NCBI RefSeq assembly: GCF_947494555.1
Contig: NZ_CANLVF010000004.1
Location: 248,001-312,000, forward strand
Source: an uncultured Roseibium sp.
Lineage (GTDB): Bacteria; Pseudomonadota; Alphaproteobacteria; Rhizobiales; Stappiaceae
Direction of reading: 5' to 3'
DNA: 64,000 nucleotides
The notes beneath the pieces are model-generated. The model did no database searches. It worked only from the letters and a program-made list of their open reading frames with translations, and was not told the origin of the DNA. Shown here one piece after another: positions 18,869 to 28,335 of the stretch. Numbering within the stretch: the stretch's first letter is position 1; each line of letters begins with the position of its first letter. Both the position numbers and the translations under genes were made by a program.

Positions 18869-21800
18869 TCAATCGGAACTGCATATTTCGGCAAGCAAAC
18901 CGGCAGCGACCGTAAACTTGGACACGCTCAGGCCGCCGTCGAGAATCTCGGTGACCGCGTGGTGCCGGCTTGCGGCCTCGTCTTCGTGCTCTTCGAGCCA
19001 TTGCGCGAAGCTGCCCGCCCGGATCGACGCACTCGCCAAGGCCCGGTGCGCGGAGAAAAGGATGGCGCGGGCGCGATCGAGGGCCAGACCATCGTAATAG
19101 TCACGGACCTCCAGATTGCTCGCCATCTCATGCATGTTGCCGATCTTGAAGTGGTGGGCAACCTGATAGTAGGCCGTTGCAGCGGTATCAAGATCGGCTT
19201 CGGTTTCCTCCGAAACGATGACGATGTCCGGTATCGCCTGTTCAGCCAGAAGCCAGGCAATCCTGCGCGCAAGCGTTTCGGGAACGCCTTTCGAAACATA
19301 TTCGGCAGCACGCTCGTTCAATACCGCGGCAGGTTCTTCCGGCAGCAGGCTCTCCAGGCGCTCGCGCAGGTTCGATATCCCGCTGCGGAACCGTTCGACC
19401 ACAGCGGAAAGACCCTTGTCAAAGGCGACGTTTCGTTTGAACCAGACGACGCGTTCCAGAAGCAGCGACTGGATCTCGGTGTAAAGATCGAGCTGCAGGC
19501 CGCCGTCGATTTTCGTGTCGAGTGCGTCGATTTCAGTGTTGAGATCGGTCAGGTCGAAACTGTTGCGTACGGCAACGAACCCTTGTGCGATTTCCGTCGG
19601 CGTGGCTCCGGTCTGATCCATCAGGCGGGTCAGGAACGTTGCTCCGCCCCTGTTGATCATGGAGTTGGCCAGCATCGTAGCGATGATTTCGCGCCGCAGC
19701 CGGTGCCCGCTGATCTCGTCTTCATAGGTCGTCGCCATCTGAGCGGGAAAGTAGCGGAACAGCTCTCTGGCGAGATAGGTGTCATCCGGTACGGTGCTAT
19801 CCAGAAGCGCGTCATAAAGCGTGATCTTGGCATAGGCGAGCAGGACGCCAAGCTCCGCACGAGTCAGAAGCTGGCCGGCCTTGCGCATCTCCCGCAGTGT
19901 TGATTCGTCGGGAAGCTGCTCGACCACGCGGTCCAGATGGCCCGCCTGTTCCAGTTGACGCATCATGCGGACCTGAAAGCCGAAATCCTCCAGTCCTCGC
20001 AGTTCGGTCATGGAAATCGCCAGTGTCTGCAGGTAGTTGTTTCTGAGCACCAGGTCGGCGACTTCGTCGGTCATGCCTGCGAGCAACACATTGCGCTGCT
20101 CTAGGGAGAGTTTTTCCGACTTTACCGCTGCACCAAGGGCGATCTTGATGTTGACCTCCATGTCCGAGGAATTCACCCCGGCCGAATTGTCGATCGCGTC
20201 GGAATTGCAGCGCCCGCCCTTTTTATTGAACTCGATCCGGGCCAGCTGGGTGAGACCCAGGTTCGCCCCCTCACCGATGACCTTTGCGCCGACATCAGGT
20301 GCCGTGATCCGGATCGGGTCATTGGCCCTGTCTCCCGCGTCCGCATCGGTTTCCGTTGTCGCGCGGATGTAGGTGCCGATGCCGCCGAACCACAACAGAT
20401 CGACATTCATCTTCAAGATGGCGGTCATGACCTCCTGAGGCGTTGCCGCGGACTGTTCGAGCCCGAGCAGTTCCTGGATCTCCGGGCTCAACGGAATGGA
20501 CTTCAGTTGACGCGAGAAGATGCCGCCGCCCTTGGAAATCAGGTCCGTGTTGTAATCGTTCCAGGATGACCGGCCGAGGTCGAACATGCGCTTGCGTTCG
20601 TCCCAAGTTTTCGCGGGATCGGGATCCGGATCGATGAAAATGTCCCGGTGGTCGAAGGCGGCAACCAGCTTGGTTGCCTTTGACAGCAGCATGCCGTTGC
20701 CGAAAACGTCGCCCGACATGTCGCCGACACCGGCCGCTGTAAACGGGTCGGTTTGAATGTCGCGGTTCATCTCGCGGAAATGCCGTTTAACCGCCTCCCA
20801 GGCACCACGCGCCGTGATGGCCATTTTCTTGTGGTCGTAACCTGCAGAACCACCGGAGGCAAACGCGTCTCCCAACCAGAAATGCCGGCCTTCGGATATG
20901 CCGTTTGCCGTGTCTGAAAAAGTCGCCGTGCCCTTGTCGGCGGCTACGACCAGATAGGGATCGTCCACGTCGAAACGCTGCACACGCTCCGGCGGCAGAA
21001 TAGCGTCTTCATCCAGGTTGTCCGTAACGTCCAGAAGCGCATTGATGAAGATCTTGTAGCTTTCCGTGCCTTCCTTGAACCAGGCCTCCCGGTCGTTAAT
21101 AGGCGGCAGGTTTTTGGGAACGAAGCCTCCCTTTGCACCAACGGGAACGATCACCGCGTTCTTGACCTGCTGTGCTTTCACCAGACCGAGGACTTCTGTC
21201 CGAAAGTCCTGTGGCCGGTCCGACCAGCGAAGGCCGCCGCGCGCCACCATGCCGAAGCGAAGGTGGACGCCTTCGACGCGTGGGCTGTAGACGAAAATCT
21301 CCCGGAAGGGCCTGGGCTGCGGAAGGTCGTCGATGCGCCGGCTGTCGATCTTGAAGGAAAATGTCGGCTTTGGCTGACCTTCCTTGTCGAGCTGATAGAA
21401 GTTGGTGCGCAGAACCGAACCGATCGCATTCTGGAAACGGCGCAGGATGCGGTCGTCGTCGAGGCTCGAAACCTCTTCCAGATCGGCTGTCAGCTCTTCT
21501 GCCAGTCTGTCCGAGCCGAGGTCGCGATCCTTTTCCGTGACGTCCGGGTTAAAACGCAGGTGGAACAGTTCCACCAGCTTCGCCGTGATCACCGGATAAT
21601 TGTTGAGCGTGCGCCACATGTAGTCTTCGGAGAACGGAATGCCGGCTTGGCGCAGATATTTCGACAGGGCTCTGACCACGGCCACGTCGCGCCATGCAAG
21701 ATCGGCGGTCATGACCAGCCGGTTATAACCGTCGTTTTCGGCGTGCCCTGTCCAGATCGCCATGAACATGCTTTCAAGGCGGGTCCGAAGCTCCTGCGGT

Positions 21801-23680
21801 AGGTCAAAATCGTCGCCGGAATGACTTTCGAGGGTCATTTCATGGAGATAGGACATGGGTGTGTCTGCGGGCGTAACACGGTATGTCCGCTCGTTGATCA
21901 CCTTGAATCCCATGTTTTCAAGGAGTGGCACGCGGGCCGACAACGGGATCGGCGAGCCGCAATGATACACCTTCAGGGACAGCCGGTTCTCGGTCGACCC
22001 AGGTGGTCTGTGAAAGGTAATTGTTGTGTCGTCGAGGCCGGTCAAGGTCTCGAGCTTGACGATGTCGGACAAGGCGGACTGGGCGTTGTAGACTTCCTTG
22101 TAGCCGCCATGGAACGAGAGTGCATAGCGTTCGGCAAGCTGCCGTGCCTGAACGGGTGGAAATTCCTTGGTCAGGGCATCGCGAACGTTGTCGGACCAGG
22201 TGCGAACCATGTCCGCAACGGCGTTTTCGAGTTCCTCCTGCTCGGGTTTGGGCGTTTCGCCCTTGTCGCGTCCGATGATGTAATGCACGCGAGCGAGCGG
22301 GCCTTCGAGATAAGTCACATACCATGCGGACAGGCGGCCTTCGTAGACCGAGGCCAGATAGGTGCCGATGTTGATTCTGACTTCGGTCGAATACCGGTCG
22401 CGCGGAACAAATACGAGGATTGAGACGTAGCGATCGAACTTGTCCGGCCGTGAAAGAACACGGATCCGCGGGCGTTCGTCCAGTTGCAGGATCGCAATGG
22501 AGAAATCGAAAAGGCGTTCGCGCTCGATCTGGAACAGTTCGTCGCGCGGGAAGGCTTCAAGCACATTTCTGAGCGCGCGCCCCGAATGACTTTGCGAGCC
22601 GTAGCCCGCGCGTGCCAGAACGCTCGCCACCTTGCGGCGCAAGAAGGGGATCGTGTTAGTCGGCTCGGTGTAGGCCGTTGAGGCGAACAATCCGACAATC
22701 CGCAATTCGCCGGTCAGATTGCCGTCGTCATCGTAGATCTTGGCTCCGACATAATCCATATGGACGCGCCGGTGAACCGTGCTGCGCACATTGGCCTTGG
22801 CGATGATGAGCGGTTCCGGGTTCTTCAGGAATTCGCGTATCTCAGGCGTGATCTGAACATACTCCGAGCCACGTCTCAGGACGCGGACATCCGGATCGGT
22901 GAGCAGGCCGAGACCGGTCCCTTCGGACGGTGAGAGTTCTCCTTCGTCAACACCGCCCTCAAATTTGTATTCGCGCATGCCGAGGAAAATGAAATTGTTT
23001 TTCTCCATCCACTCCAGGAAGTGAATCGCTTCCCACAGATCGTCGCTGCTTCCGGGGATCTGGGTGGTCTTGAAAGTGTCGATGGCCTCCGCCAGACGTT
23101 CCTGCATCGGCTTGAAGTCATCAACGACAGACCGTACCGAGGTGAGGACGGTGTCGAGCCGTTCCTGAAGAGCGTTGCGGGCTTCTTCAGAATCGATGCG
23201 CGTGACATGAATGTGGATGAGGCTTTCCTGCCGATCCTTGCGCTTCGGAGGTTTCTTGCGTGCGACCGCCGAGAGCAACTTGCCCTTGTCGTCCCGCTCG
23301 ACAATGAAGATCGGATGCAGCACCAGGTGCACGTCCAGTTTGCTGTTCTGCAATTCGTCCATCACCGAATCGACCAGGAACGGCATATTGTCGTTGACGA
23401 CTTCGATGATCGTCAGGTTGTCGATCTTCGGATTCTTCTTAGCAGTTGCCGGATTGGTGATGCTGACCCTGTGCGTGCCAAGCGCGTGATCCTGAAAATC
23501 CAGCCAGGCTTCCCGCACGAACCCGGTTAATTCGTCTGACGTATACGCCACAAGATCTTCAGCCGCGGCGCGATCGAAAAATGCGCTGGCAAATTCCGCC
23601 AGGGCAGGATCCTCTTTGGTCAGGCCAGCGTAGACTGCGTCGATGAGCTTGTGTTTCTCGACGTCGTGTTTGTCCGGCAT
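18869..23680 (-). CDS. NAD-specific glutamate dehydrogenase, large (about 180 kDa) type
   Basis: Catabolic oxidative deamination of glutamate to 2-oxoglutarate with NAD+. The 1603 residues match the large GDH class (Streptomyces/Pseudomonas GdhB type): a long N-terminal regulatory region with ACT-like segments (LTIIEVVNDNMPFLVDSVMDEL near 90), a central catalytic Glu/Leu/Phe/Val dehydrogenase domain (about 750-1250) with the active-site lysine region VGAKGGFVPKNLPP near 850 and the NAD-fold segment RITAPDVGAKVIGEGANLGL, and a C-terminal helical domain. ATG 23680 follows AGGGGGGATTAAA, a strong ribosome site. Large GDHs are typically allosterically controlled by amino acids; that is family knowledge. 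Confidence 0.97.
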   Translation of the reverse strand: MPDKHDVEKHKLIDAVYAGLTKEDPALAEFASAFFDRAAAEDLVAYTSDELTGFVREAWLDFQDHALGTHRVSITNPATAKKNPKIDNLTIIEVVNDNMPFLVDSVMDELQNSKLDVHLVLHPIFIVERDDKGKLLSAVARKKPPKRKDRQESLIHIHVTRIDSEEARNALQERLDTVLTSVRSVVDDFKPMQERLAEAIDTFKTTQIPGSSDDLWEAIHFLEWMEKNNFIFLGMREYKFEGGVDEGELSPSEGTGLGLLTDPDVRVLRRGSEYVQITPEIREFLKNPEPLIIAKANVRSTVHRRVHMDYVGAKIYDDDGNLTGELRIVGLFASTAYTEPTNTIPFLRRKVASVLARAGYGSQSHSGRALRNVLEAFPRDELFQIERERLFDFSIAILQLDERPRIRVLSRPDKFDRYVSILVFVPRDRYSTEVRINIGTYLASVYEGRLSAWYVTYLEGPLARVHYIIGRDKGETPKPEQEELENAVADMVRTWSDNVRDALTKEFPPVQARQLAERYALSFHGGYKEVYNAQSALSDIVKLETLTGLDDTTITFHRPPGSTENRLSLKVYHCGSPIPLSARVPLLENMGFKVINERTYRVTPADTPMSYLHEMTLESHSGDDFDLPQELRTRLESMFMAIWTGHAENDGYNRLVMTADLAWRDVAVVRALSKYLRQAGIPFSEDYMWRTLNNYPVITAKLVELFHLRFNPDVTEKDRDLGSDRLAEELTADLEEVSSLDDDRILRRFQNAIGSVLRTNFYQLDKEGQPKPTFSFKIDSRRIDDLPQPRPFREIFVYSPRVEGVHLRFGMVARGGLRWSDRPQDFRTEVLGLVKAQQVKNAVIVPVGAKGGFVPKNLPPINDREAWFKEGTESYKIFINALLDVTDNLDEDAILPPERVQRFDVDDPYLVVAADKGTATFSDTANGISEGRHFWLGDAFASGGSAGYDHKKMAITARGAWEAVKRHFREMNRDIQTDPFTAAGVGDMSGDVFGNGMLLSKATKLVAAFDHRDIFIDPDPDPAKTWDERKRMFDLGRSSWNDYNTDLISKGGGIFSRQLKSIPLSPEIQELLGLEQSAATPQEVMTAILKMNVDLLWFGGIGTYIRATTETDADAGDRANDPIRITAPDVGAKVIGEGANLGLTQLARIEFNKKGGRCNSDAIDNSAGVNSSDMEVNIKIALGAAVKSEKLSLEQRNVLLAGMTDEVADLVLRNNYLQTLAISMTELRGLEDFGFQVRMMRQLEQAGHLDRVVEQLPDESTLREMRKAGQLLTRAELGVLLAYAKITLYDALLDSTVPDDTYLARELFRYFPAQMATTYEDEISGHRLRREIIATMLANSMINRGGATFLTRLMDQTGATPTEIAQGFVAVRNSFDLTDLNTEIDALDTKIDGGLQLDLYTEIQSLLLERVVWFKRNVAFDKGLSAVVERFRSGISNLRERLESLLPEEPAAVLNERAAEYVSKGVPETLARRIAWLLAEQAIPDIVIVSEETEADLDTAATAYYQVAHHFKIGNMHEMASNLEVRDYYDGLALDRARAILFSAHRALASASIRAGSFAQWLEEHEDEAASRHHAVTEILDGGLSVSKFTVAAGLLAEICSSD

Positions 23681-23775
23681 TTTAATCCCCCCTAGGCGAT
23701 CTTAGTTGTGGCTCGGCTGCGTGATGTGATTTTGTATTGCAGCTATTGAAAAACCTTCATGACGGGAGAGGCAAA

Positions 23776-24342
23776 TTGTCAAGTGAAGTCACCGCCTTGC
23801 AAATCGATTCAAACGAAACTTTGAGCGAAAAAACACAAGCCTATTTCGATTTGTGCGAAGAGAAGCTGGGATTGGTGCCCAATGTGCTGAAGGCGTATTC
23901 CTTTGATGATACGAAATTGCGCGCATTCACCGACATGTACAACGATCTCATGCTGGCAGAATGCGGTCTCACCAAGCTTGAGAGGGAGATGATTGCCGTT
24001 GCGGTATCTGCCGTCAACCGTTGTTTCTATTGTTTGACGGCCCATGGCGCTGCCGTCCGGCAATTGTCGGGCGATCCGGTTCTGGGTGAACTGATGGTCA
24101 TGAATTACCGGGTGGCCGACCTAAGCGATCGGCAACGCGCCATGTTGGATTTTGCCGTGAAACTGACAGAACGGCCCTCAGACATCCTTGAAAGCGACCG
24201 CCAGGCCTTGCGCGACGCTGGCTTCAGCGACCGGGATATCTGGGATATTGCGTCGGTGGCCGCCTTCTTCAACATGAGCAACAGGGTTGCTGCAGCGAGC
24301 GACATGCGGCCCAATGATGAGTATCACTCAATGGCACGTTGA
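23776..24342 (+). CDS. Carboxymuconolactone decarboxylase-like peroxidase-related enzyme (AhpD superfamily)
   Basis: All-helical AhpD-fold protein of 188 residues. Seen: the redox motif CFYC in NRCFYCLTAHGAAV near residue 83, followed by the conserved His; LTKLEREMIAVAVSAVNRC and a C-terminal FNMSNRVAAASDMRPNDEY typical of the uncharacterised peroxidase-related subgroup. Members may act as thiol peroxidases or disulfide reductases; the partner is unknown. I start at TTG 23776, which has GGGAGAGG just upstream; the frame extends to 23737 with no ribosome site. A perfect hairpin follows the stop codon. Divergent from the NAD-GDH gene. Confidence 0.87.
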   Translation: MSSEVTALQIDSNETLSEKTQAYFDLCEEKLGLVPNVLKAYSFDDTKLRAFTDMYNDLMLAECGLTKLEREMIAVAVSAVNRCFYCLTAHGAAVRQLSGDPVLGELMVMNYRVADLSDRQRAMLDFAVKLTERPSDILESDRQALRDAGFSDRDIWDIASVAAFFNMSNRVAAASDMRPNDEYHSMAR

Positions 24343-24350
24343 GGTCTCAT

Positions 24351-24376
24351 CGCGCTTGTCATCGGTGACAAGCGCG
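24351..24376 (+). terminator. 11-bp perfect hairpin with TCGG tetraloop
   Basis: CGCGCTTGTCA-TCGG-TGACAAGCGCG begins 8 bases after the stop of the AhpD-type gene and ends 55 bases before argC. There is no T-run, so it is a strong intercistronic hairpin that may give partial termination or mRNA stabilisation. Confidence 0.5.
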
Positions 24377-24431
24377 CCGATTGGGTGTATGACGCTGTCG
24401 ATTTTGTTCAGCTTGAGGAGAGGAATGGGCG

Positions 24432-25382
24432 ATGGTTGCGCGCGTATTCATTGATGGTGAAGCCGGTACGACGGGTCTGCAGATCCGCGAGCGCCTTGCC
24501 ATGCGCCGCGACATTGAGCTGCTCTCCATCCCGGAGGAGAGCCGGAAAGATCCGGCCGCGCGGGCGGGCTATCTGAACAAGGCCGACATTGCCATCCTGT
24601 GCCTGCCCGACGCGGCGGCGCGGGAAAGCGTGGAGCTGATCGAAAACGACACGACCCGTGTGATCGATGCTTCCAGCGCGCATCGGGTGGCCGATGGCTG
24701 GGCCTATGGCTTCGCGGAAATGGATGCCGACCAGGGTGGCATCATTGCCGCAGCGATGCGGGTCGCCAATCCGGGATGCTGGCCCCAGGGCCTGATTGCT
24801 TCCGTTCGTCCGCTGATCGCGGCCGGATTGCTGCAAGCGGATTTTCCCCTGACCTATCATGGCGTTTCGGGATACTCCGGCGGCGGCAAGGGCATGATTG
24901 CCGATTATGAAGGTCGCGGCACGGATGCGAATGTGTTCGCGCCCTATGCACTCGGCTTCAATCACAAGCACTTGCCGGAAATGACCGCCTATACGCTGGC
25001 TGACGCAGCCCCGCTCTTCACGCCGGCGGTTGGAAACTACTACAAGGGTATGCTGACCGTCGTTCCGCTGAACCTTGCCGGTCTGGACAAGGTTCCAAGC
25101 GGAGCGGAGTTGCACGCTGCGCTCGCCGATCATTTTGCTGCGGCGGAAAACGGCTTCGTCGAAGTTGCTCCGCTCGAGCCGTTGGAACGTGCGGATTTTC
25201 TGGATCCGCAGGCCGTCAACGACACAAATCTGTTGCGCTTGCACGTCTTTTCAAATGATGCGCGTGCACAGGCGACGATCATTGCGGTCTACGACAATCT
25301 GGGCAAAGGCGCTTCCGGTGCAGCGGTGCAGAACCTCAATTTGATGCTCGGCGTCGATCAAGCCACAAGCCTTGCGGCCTGA
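24432..25382 (+). CDS. argC: N-acetyl-gamma-glutamyl-phosphate reductase, type 2
   Basis: NADPH-dependent third step of arginine synthesis. The short 316-residue form with [15 protein letters not shown] at residues 8-22 (nucleotide-binding), the catalytic Cys in NPGCWPQG near 116, and the [15 protein letters not shown] loop is the type-2 AGPR (ArgC2) found in many alphaproteobacteria. ATG 24432 follows GAGGAGAGG. leuD lies 53 bases downstream on the same strand, so shared transcription is possible although the pathways differ. Confidence 0.96.
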   Translation: MVARVFIDGEAGTTGLQIRERLAMRRDIELLSIPEESRKDPAARAGYLNKADIAILCLPDAAARESVELIENDTTRVIDASSAHRVADGWAYGFAEMDADQGGIIAAAMRVANPGCWPQGLIASVRPLIAAGLLQADFPLTYHGVSGYSGGGKGMIADYEGRGTDANVFAPYALGFNHKHLPEMTAYTLADAAPLFTPAVGNYYKGMLTVVPLNLAGLDKVPSGAELHAALADHFAAAENGFVEVAPLEPLERADFLDPQAVNDTNLLRLHVFSNDARAQATIIAVYDNLGKGASGAAVQNLNLMLGVDQATSLAA

Positions 25383-25435
25383 CATGCCCGCTTGTGGCGA
25401 TGATGCGAGAGCGACCTTTCAGGAGACAGAACACC

Positions 25436-26041
25436 ATGGAAAAATTTGAAACCCTGACCGGTGTCGCGGCGCCGCTTCCGTTCGTGAACATTGACACGGA
25501 CATGATCATTCCGAAGCAGTTTCTGAAGACGATCAAGCGCACGGGTCTCGGCACTGCCCTTTTTCATGAGATGCGGACCAATGACGACGGTTCGGAGAAT
25601 GTCGACTTTGTACTCAACAAGGCGGCGTACCGTGACGCCAAGATCCTGATTGCGGGCGATAATTTCGGGTGCGGATCGTCTCGCGAGCACGCGCCCTGGG
25701 CGCTTCTGGATTTTGGTATCCGTTGTGTGATTTCAACCTCGTTCGCGGACATCTTCTACAACAACTGCTTCAAGAACGGCATTCTGCCGATCGAGGTATC
25801 TGAAGACGAACTCGAAACCCTGCTGCACGCATCTGAACGCGGCGCCAACTTCACGCTGACGATCGATCTGGAAAGCCAGGAAATTCGCGGCCTTGAAAGC
25901 GGCGACATCGCCTTCAAAATCGATCACTTCCGCAAGCACTGTCTGATCAATGGTCTGGACGATATCGGCCTGACCATGGCGAAGGAAGAGCAGATCGACA
26001 CCTTCGAGGGCAAGCTGGGTGAGGCACGCCCCTGGATTTGA
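25436..26041 (+). CDS. leuD: 3-isopropylmalate dehydratase small subunit
   Basis: Small subunit of the LeuCD isomerase in leucine synthesis (2- to 3-isopropylmalate); supplies the swivelling aconitase domain 4. Seen: 201 residues, [20 protein letters not shown] near the start, the substrate-recognition [17 protein letters not shown] block near residue 72, and [21 protein letters not shown] 25436 is preceded by AGGAGA. leuC and leuB are not in the window. A strong terminator follows. Confidence 0.97.
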   Translation: MEKFETLTGVAAPLPFVNIDTDMIIPKQFLKTIKRTGLGTALFHEMRTNDDGSENVDFVLNKAAYRDAKILIAGDNFGCGSSREHAPWALLDFGIRCVISTSFADIFYNNCFKNGILPIEVSEDELETLLHASERGANFTLTIDLESQEIRGLESGDIAFKIDHFRKHCLINGLDDIGLTMAKEEQIDTFEGKLGEARPWI

Positions 26042-26111
26042 TTTAAAGCCCGGGCGATGTCAGTGAGGTCATCGCCGCCGCCAAGCTTATCATCGTGGGT
26101 AAACATATTCG

Positions 26112-26156
26112 GTGTCCCCTTCCGTTTTCCGGAAGTGGGGCACTTTTCGTTTGGAG
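26112..26156 (+). terminator. Rho-independent terminator of leuD
   Basis: GTGTCCCCTTCCG pairs imperfectly with CGGAAGTGGGGCAC around a TTTTC loop and is followed by TTTTCGTTT. It starts 70 bases after the leuD stop. Confidence 0.75.
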
Positions 26157-26400
26157 GATTTGATGCTCGCAGCAAATGAAAACTGTTGCGTATTTGGCTA
26201 AGGACTATTTTGAGTTGTCGTAATAATGAATAGATTGGCAATTTTCTCAAGGCCTCATGAAGAAAAAATAAAATTTGAAAAGAATTTCTGGTAGATTAAA
26301 TACTTAATGATACTCTTTTAAGTGTGAAAAATAGCTTGAACGCTACAGAGTGATTTAAATTATCATTTGCATAATCTATTGATGCTCTTCTGTTGGCGTG
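26157..26400. promoter_or_regulatory. AT-rich leader of the GGDEF/EAL gene
   Basis: About 240 bases, strikingly AT-rich for this window (runs such as GAAGAAAAAATAAAATTTG near 26260), with no gene. Probably the promoter region of the downstream cyclic-di-GMP gene; several TATAAT-like hexamers occur, so I do not single one out. Confidence 0.45.
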
Positions 26401-28269
26401 ATGAAACGAGGCGCGCCGTTGATACCGACGCACATTTTTGAGCAGATCAAGGACAAAAGCAGCGAGGGACTCGCGCTGGCATTGGCGTCTGACCATGACG
26501 GCGCCATCATGTATCTTCAGTGGTGCAACAAGGCCTTCACCAGAATTACAGGTTATGAGCTCGAAGAGGTTGTCGGGGAGCGCGGGACGATCCTGATCGG
26601 TTCGAGCGTGGAACAGGGAAGCCACCTGGTCATCATTGAAAAGCTGATGAACTGGGAGCATTTCTCGGTCAAGACCCTTAACAATCGCAAAGACGGGCAG
26701 GAATACCGGCAGCAAATGAGTTGGACGCCGTTGTCGGATACGGAAACCGGCGCGCGGTGGTGGCTTTGTTCGCTGATTGAACTGGAAGACGCACCGGTGC
26801 GCCGCAGTGCCCGCCGAACACCAATGGCTGCGAGCCATGATCAGGGCATGGCCGCAGATTACGCAGAGAAGCTGCGCCACCTGGAAAAGGAAAATGCGCG
26901 GCTCTATGAACTTGCGAAAACCGTTGCCAAGGAGTCCAACGAAGATCCCCTGACCGGCCTATCCAACCGGCGGCACCTCGAGGTCGAGTTGAAGTCCTGG
27001 GTTGCAGCTCTTCAGAACGGCGGTGCCGAGTTTGCGGCGTTTTATGTCGATCTGGACCGGTTCAAATCCGTCAACGATACGCTGGGACACGATGCCGGTG
27101 ACAGGTTGCTCCTGTCGGTAGCCGATCTGCTGCGACGGTTGACCAGCGAAAGGGACCTGGTTGCCCGTATCGGAGGGGATGAATTTGTTATCCTGAGACC
27201 GCTGGGGAACAGTGCGCTTGAGATCAGCAGTCTTGCCGATTCGATTGTGCAGGAAATGCACGCGCCGTTTACGTTCGAGGGCAAATCGACGTTCTGCAGC
27301 GCGAGCGTTGGCGTGGCGATTGCCAAGGCGACAATGGAAATTCCGGAGGAGGTGATCGCGGATGCGGACACTGCGCTCTATCACGCCAAATCGAACGGCA
27401 AGGGACGTTGGTCTTTCTTCACCGAAGAGATGCACGCGGAGGCCATTGCGACGAAGAAGCTTGTTTCCGACCTGCTGGTTGCTTGTGAAAAGCGAGAATT
27501 CGTCCCTTATTTTCAACCGCTTATCGATTCTGGTACCGGCAAGATAACCAGTGCGGAAGTTCTGGTGAGGTGGTTGCATCCGGCGTTAGGCTTGTTGCCG
27601 CCCGCTGCATTTCTCGAAACAGCTGCCAACATGGGGATCCTGAAGCGGATTGACGAAATCGTCTTCAGCACACTTCCCGAAACGCTGGCGTTTCTCGATG
27701 CAACAGGCGTCGACCTACCGCGCATTTCAATCAATCTTTCCGCCGGGCGGCTGGCGGACCCGACCCTCATTCACGACATCAAGAGATCAGGAATTGATCC
27801 TGAAAGACTGATAATCGAAATACTCGAGTCGGTTTACCTCGAGCGTATCGGCGATGTTGTGAACTGGACCTTGAGCGAACTCAGGGAACTGGGGGTGACG
27901 ATTGCGCTCGACGATTTTGGAACGGGACATGCGTCTGTCCAGGGTCTGTTGAAGATCCGGCCCACCGTCCTGAAGATAGACCGTCAGTTTATCCAGCCGA
28001 TTGTAGAAAACGAAACGTCGCGAGCCTTGGTGGCCTCGATTATCGGTATCGGGAAAAGCCTTGGTATGAGCATTGTCGCTGAGGGTGTGGAAACCGAACA
28101 GCACGCGCTTTTCGCAAGCCGCATGGGATGCGATTTGCTGCAAGGGTTCTATTTCGGCAAACCCATGAGTGCTGACGATTTGCGGGAAAATCTGGCCGCG
28201 ACAAAAGGCGAATTCTGGCGTCCAAAAACGACGCTGGCTGGATTCAGGCACTCCAATATTTCGCTTTGA
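26401..28269 (+). CDS. PAS-GGDEF-EAL cyclic-di-GMP turnover protein
   Basis: Soluble bifunctional signalling protein of 622 residues. Seen: a PAS domain (about 10-120, CNKAFTRITGYELEEVVGE), a short coiled coil (HLEKENARLYELAKTVAKE), a GGDEF domain with intact GGDEF (near 260), and an EAL domain (about 365-610). The first EAL motif reads EVL, while the other metal and catalytic residues look present (NLSAG, EILE, DDFGTG near 503, KIDRQF, AEGVETEQH). The inhibitory site before GGDEF reads SERD instead of RxxD, so product inhibition may be missing. Both activities are plausible; the net direction is unknown. Start taken at ATG 26401; GTG 26398 is adjacent. No membrane segment. Confidence 0.93.
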   Translation: MKRGAPLIPTHIFEQIKDKSSEGLALALASDHDGAIMYLQWCNKAFTRITGYELEEVVGERGTILIGSSVEQGSHLVIIEKLMNWEHFSVKTLNNRKDGQEYRQQMSWTPLSDTETGARWWLCSLIELEDAPVRRSARRTPMAASHDQGMAADYAEKLRHLEKENARLYELAKTVAKESNEDPLTGLSNRRHLEVELKSWVAALQNGGAEFAAFYVDLDRFKSVNDTLGHDAGDRLLLSVADLLRRLTSERDLVARIGGDEFVILRPLGNSALEISSLADSIVQEMHAPFTFEGKSTFCSASVGVAIAKATMEIPEEVIADADTALYHAKSNGKGRWSFFTEEMHAEAIATKKLVSDLLVACEKREFVPYFQPLIDSGTGKITSAEVLVRWLHPALGLLPPAAFLETAANMGILKRIDEIVFSTLPETLAFLDATGVDLPRISINLSAGRLADPTLIHDIKRSGIDPERLIIEILESVYLERIGDVVNWTLSELRELGVTIALDDFGTGHASVQGLLKIRPTVLKIDRQFIQPIVENETSRALVASIIGIGKSLGMSIVAEGVETEQHALFASRMGCDLLQGFYFGKPMSADDLRENLAATKGEFWRPKTTLAGFRHSNISL

Positions 28270-28335
28270 ACCCAAGGCCGGAAGAGCCCGCGTGCGCGCC
28301 CGGTCGATTTGCTGGAACCGATTCCAGTCAGGCAC

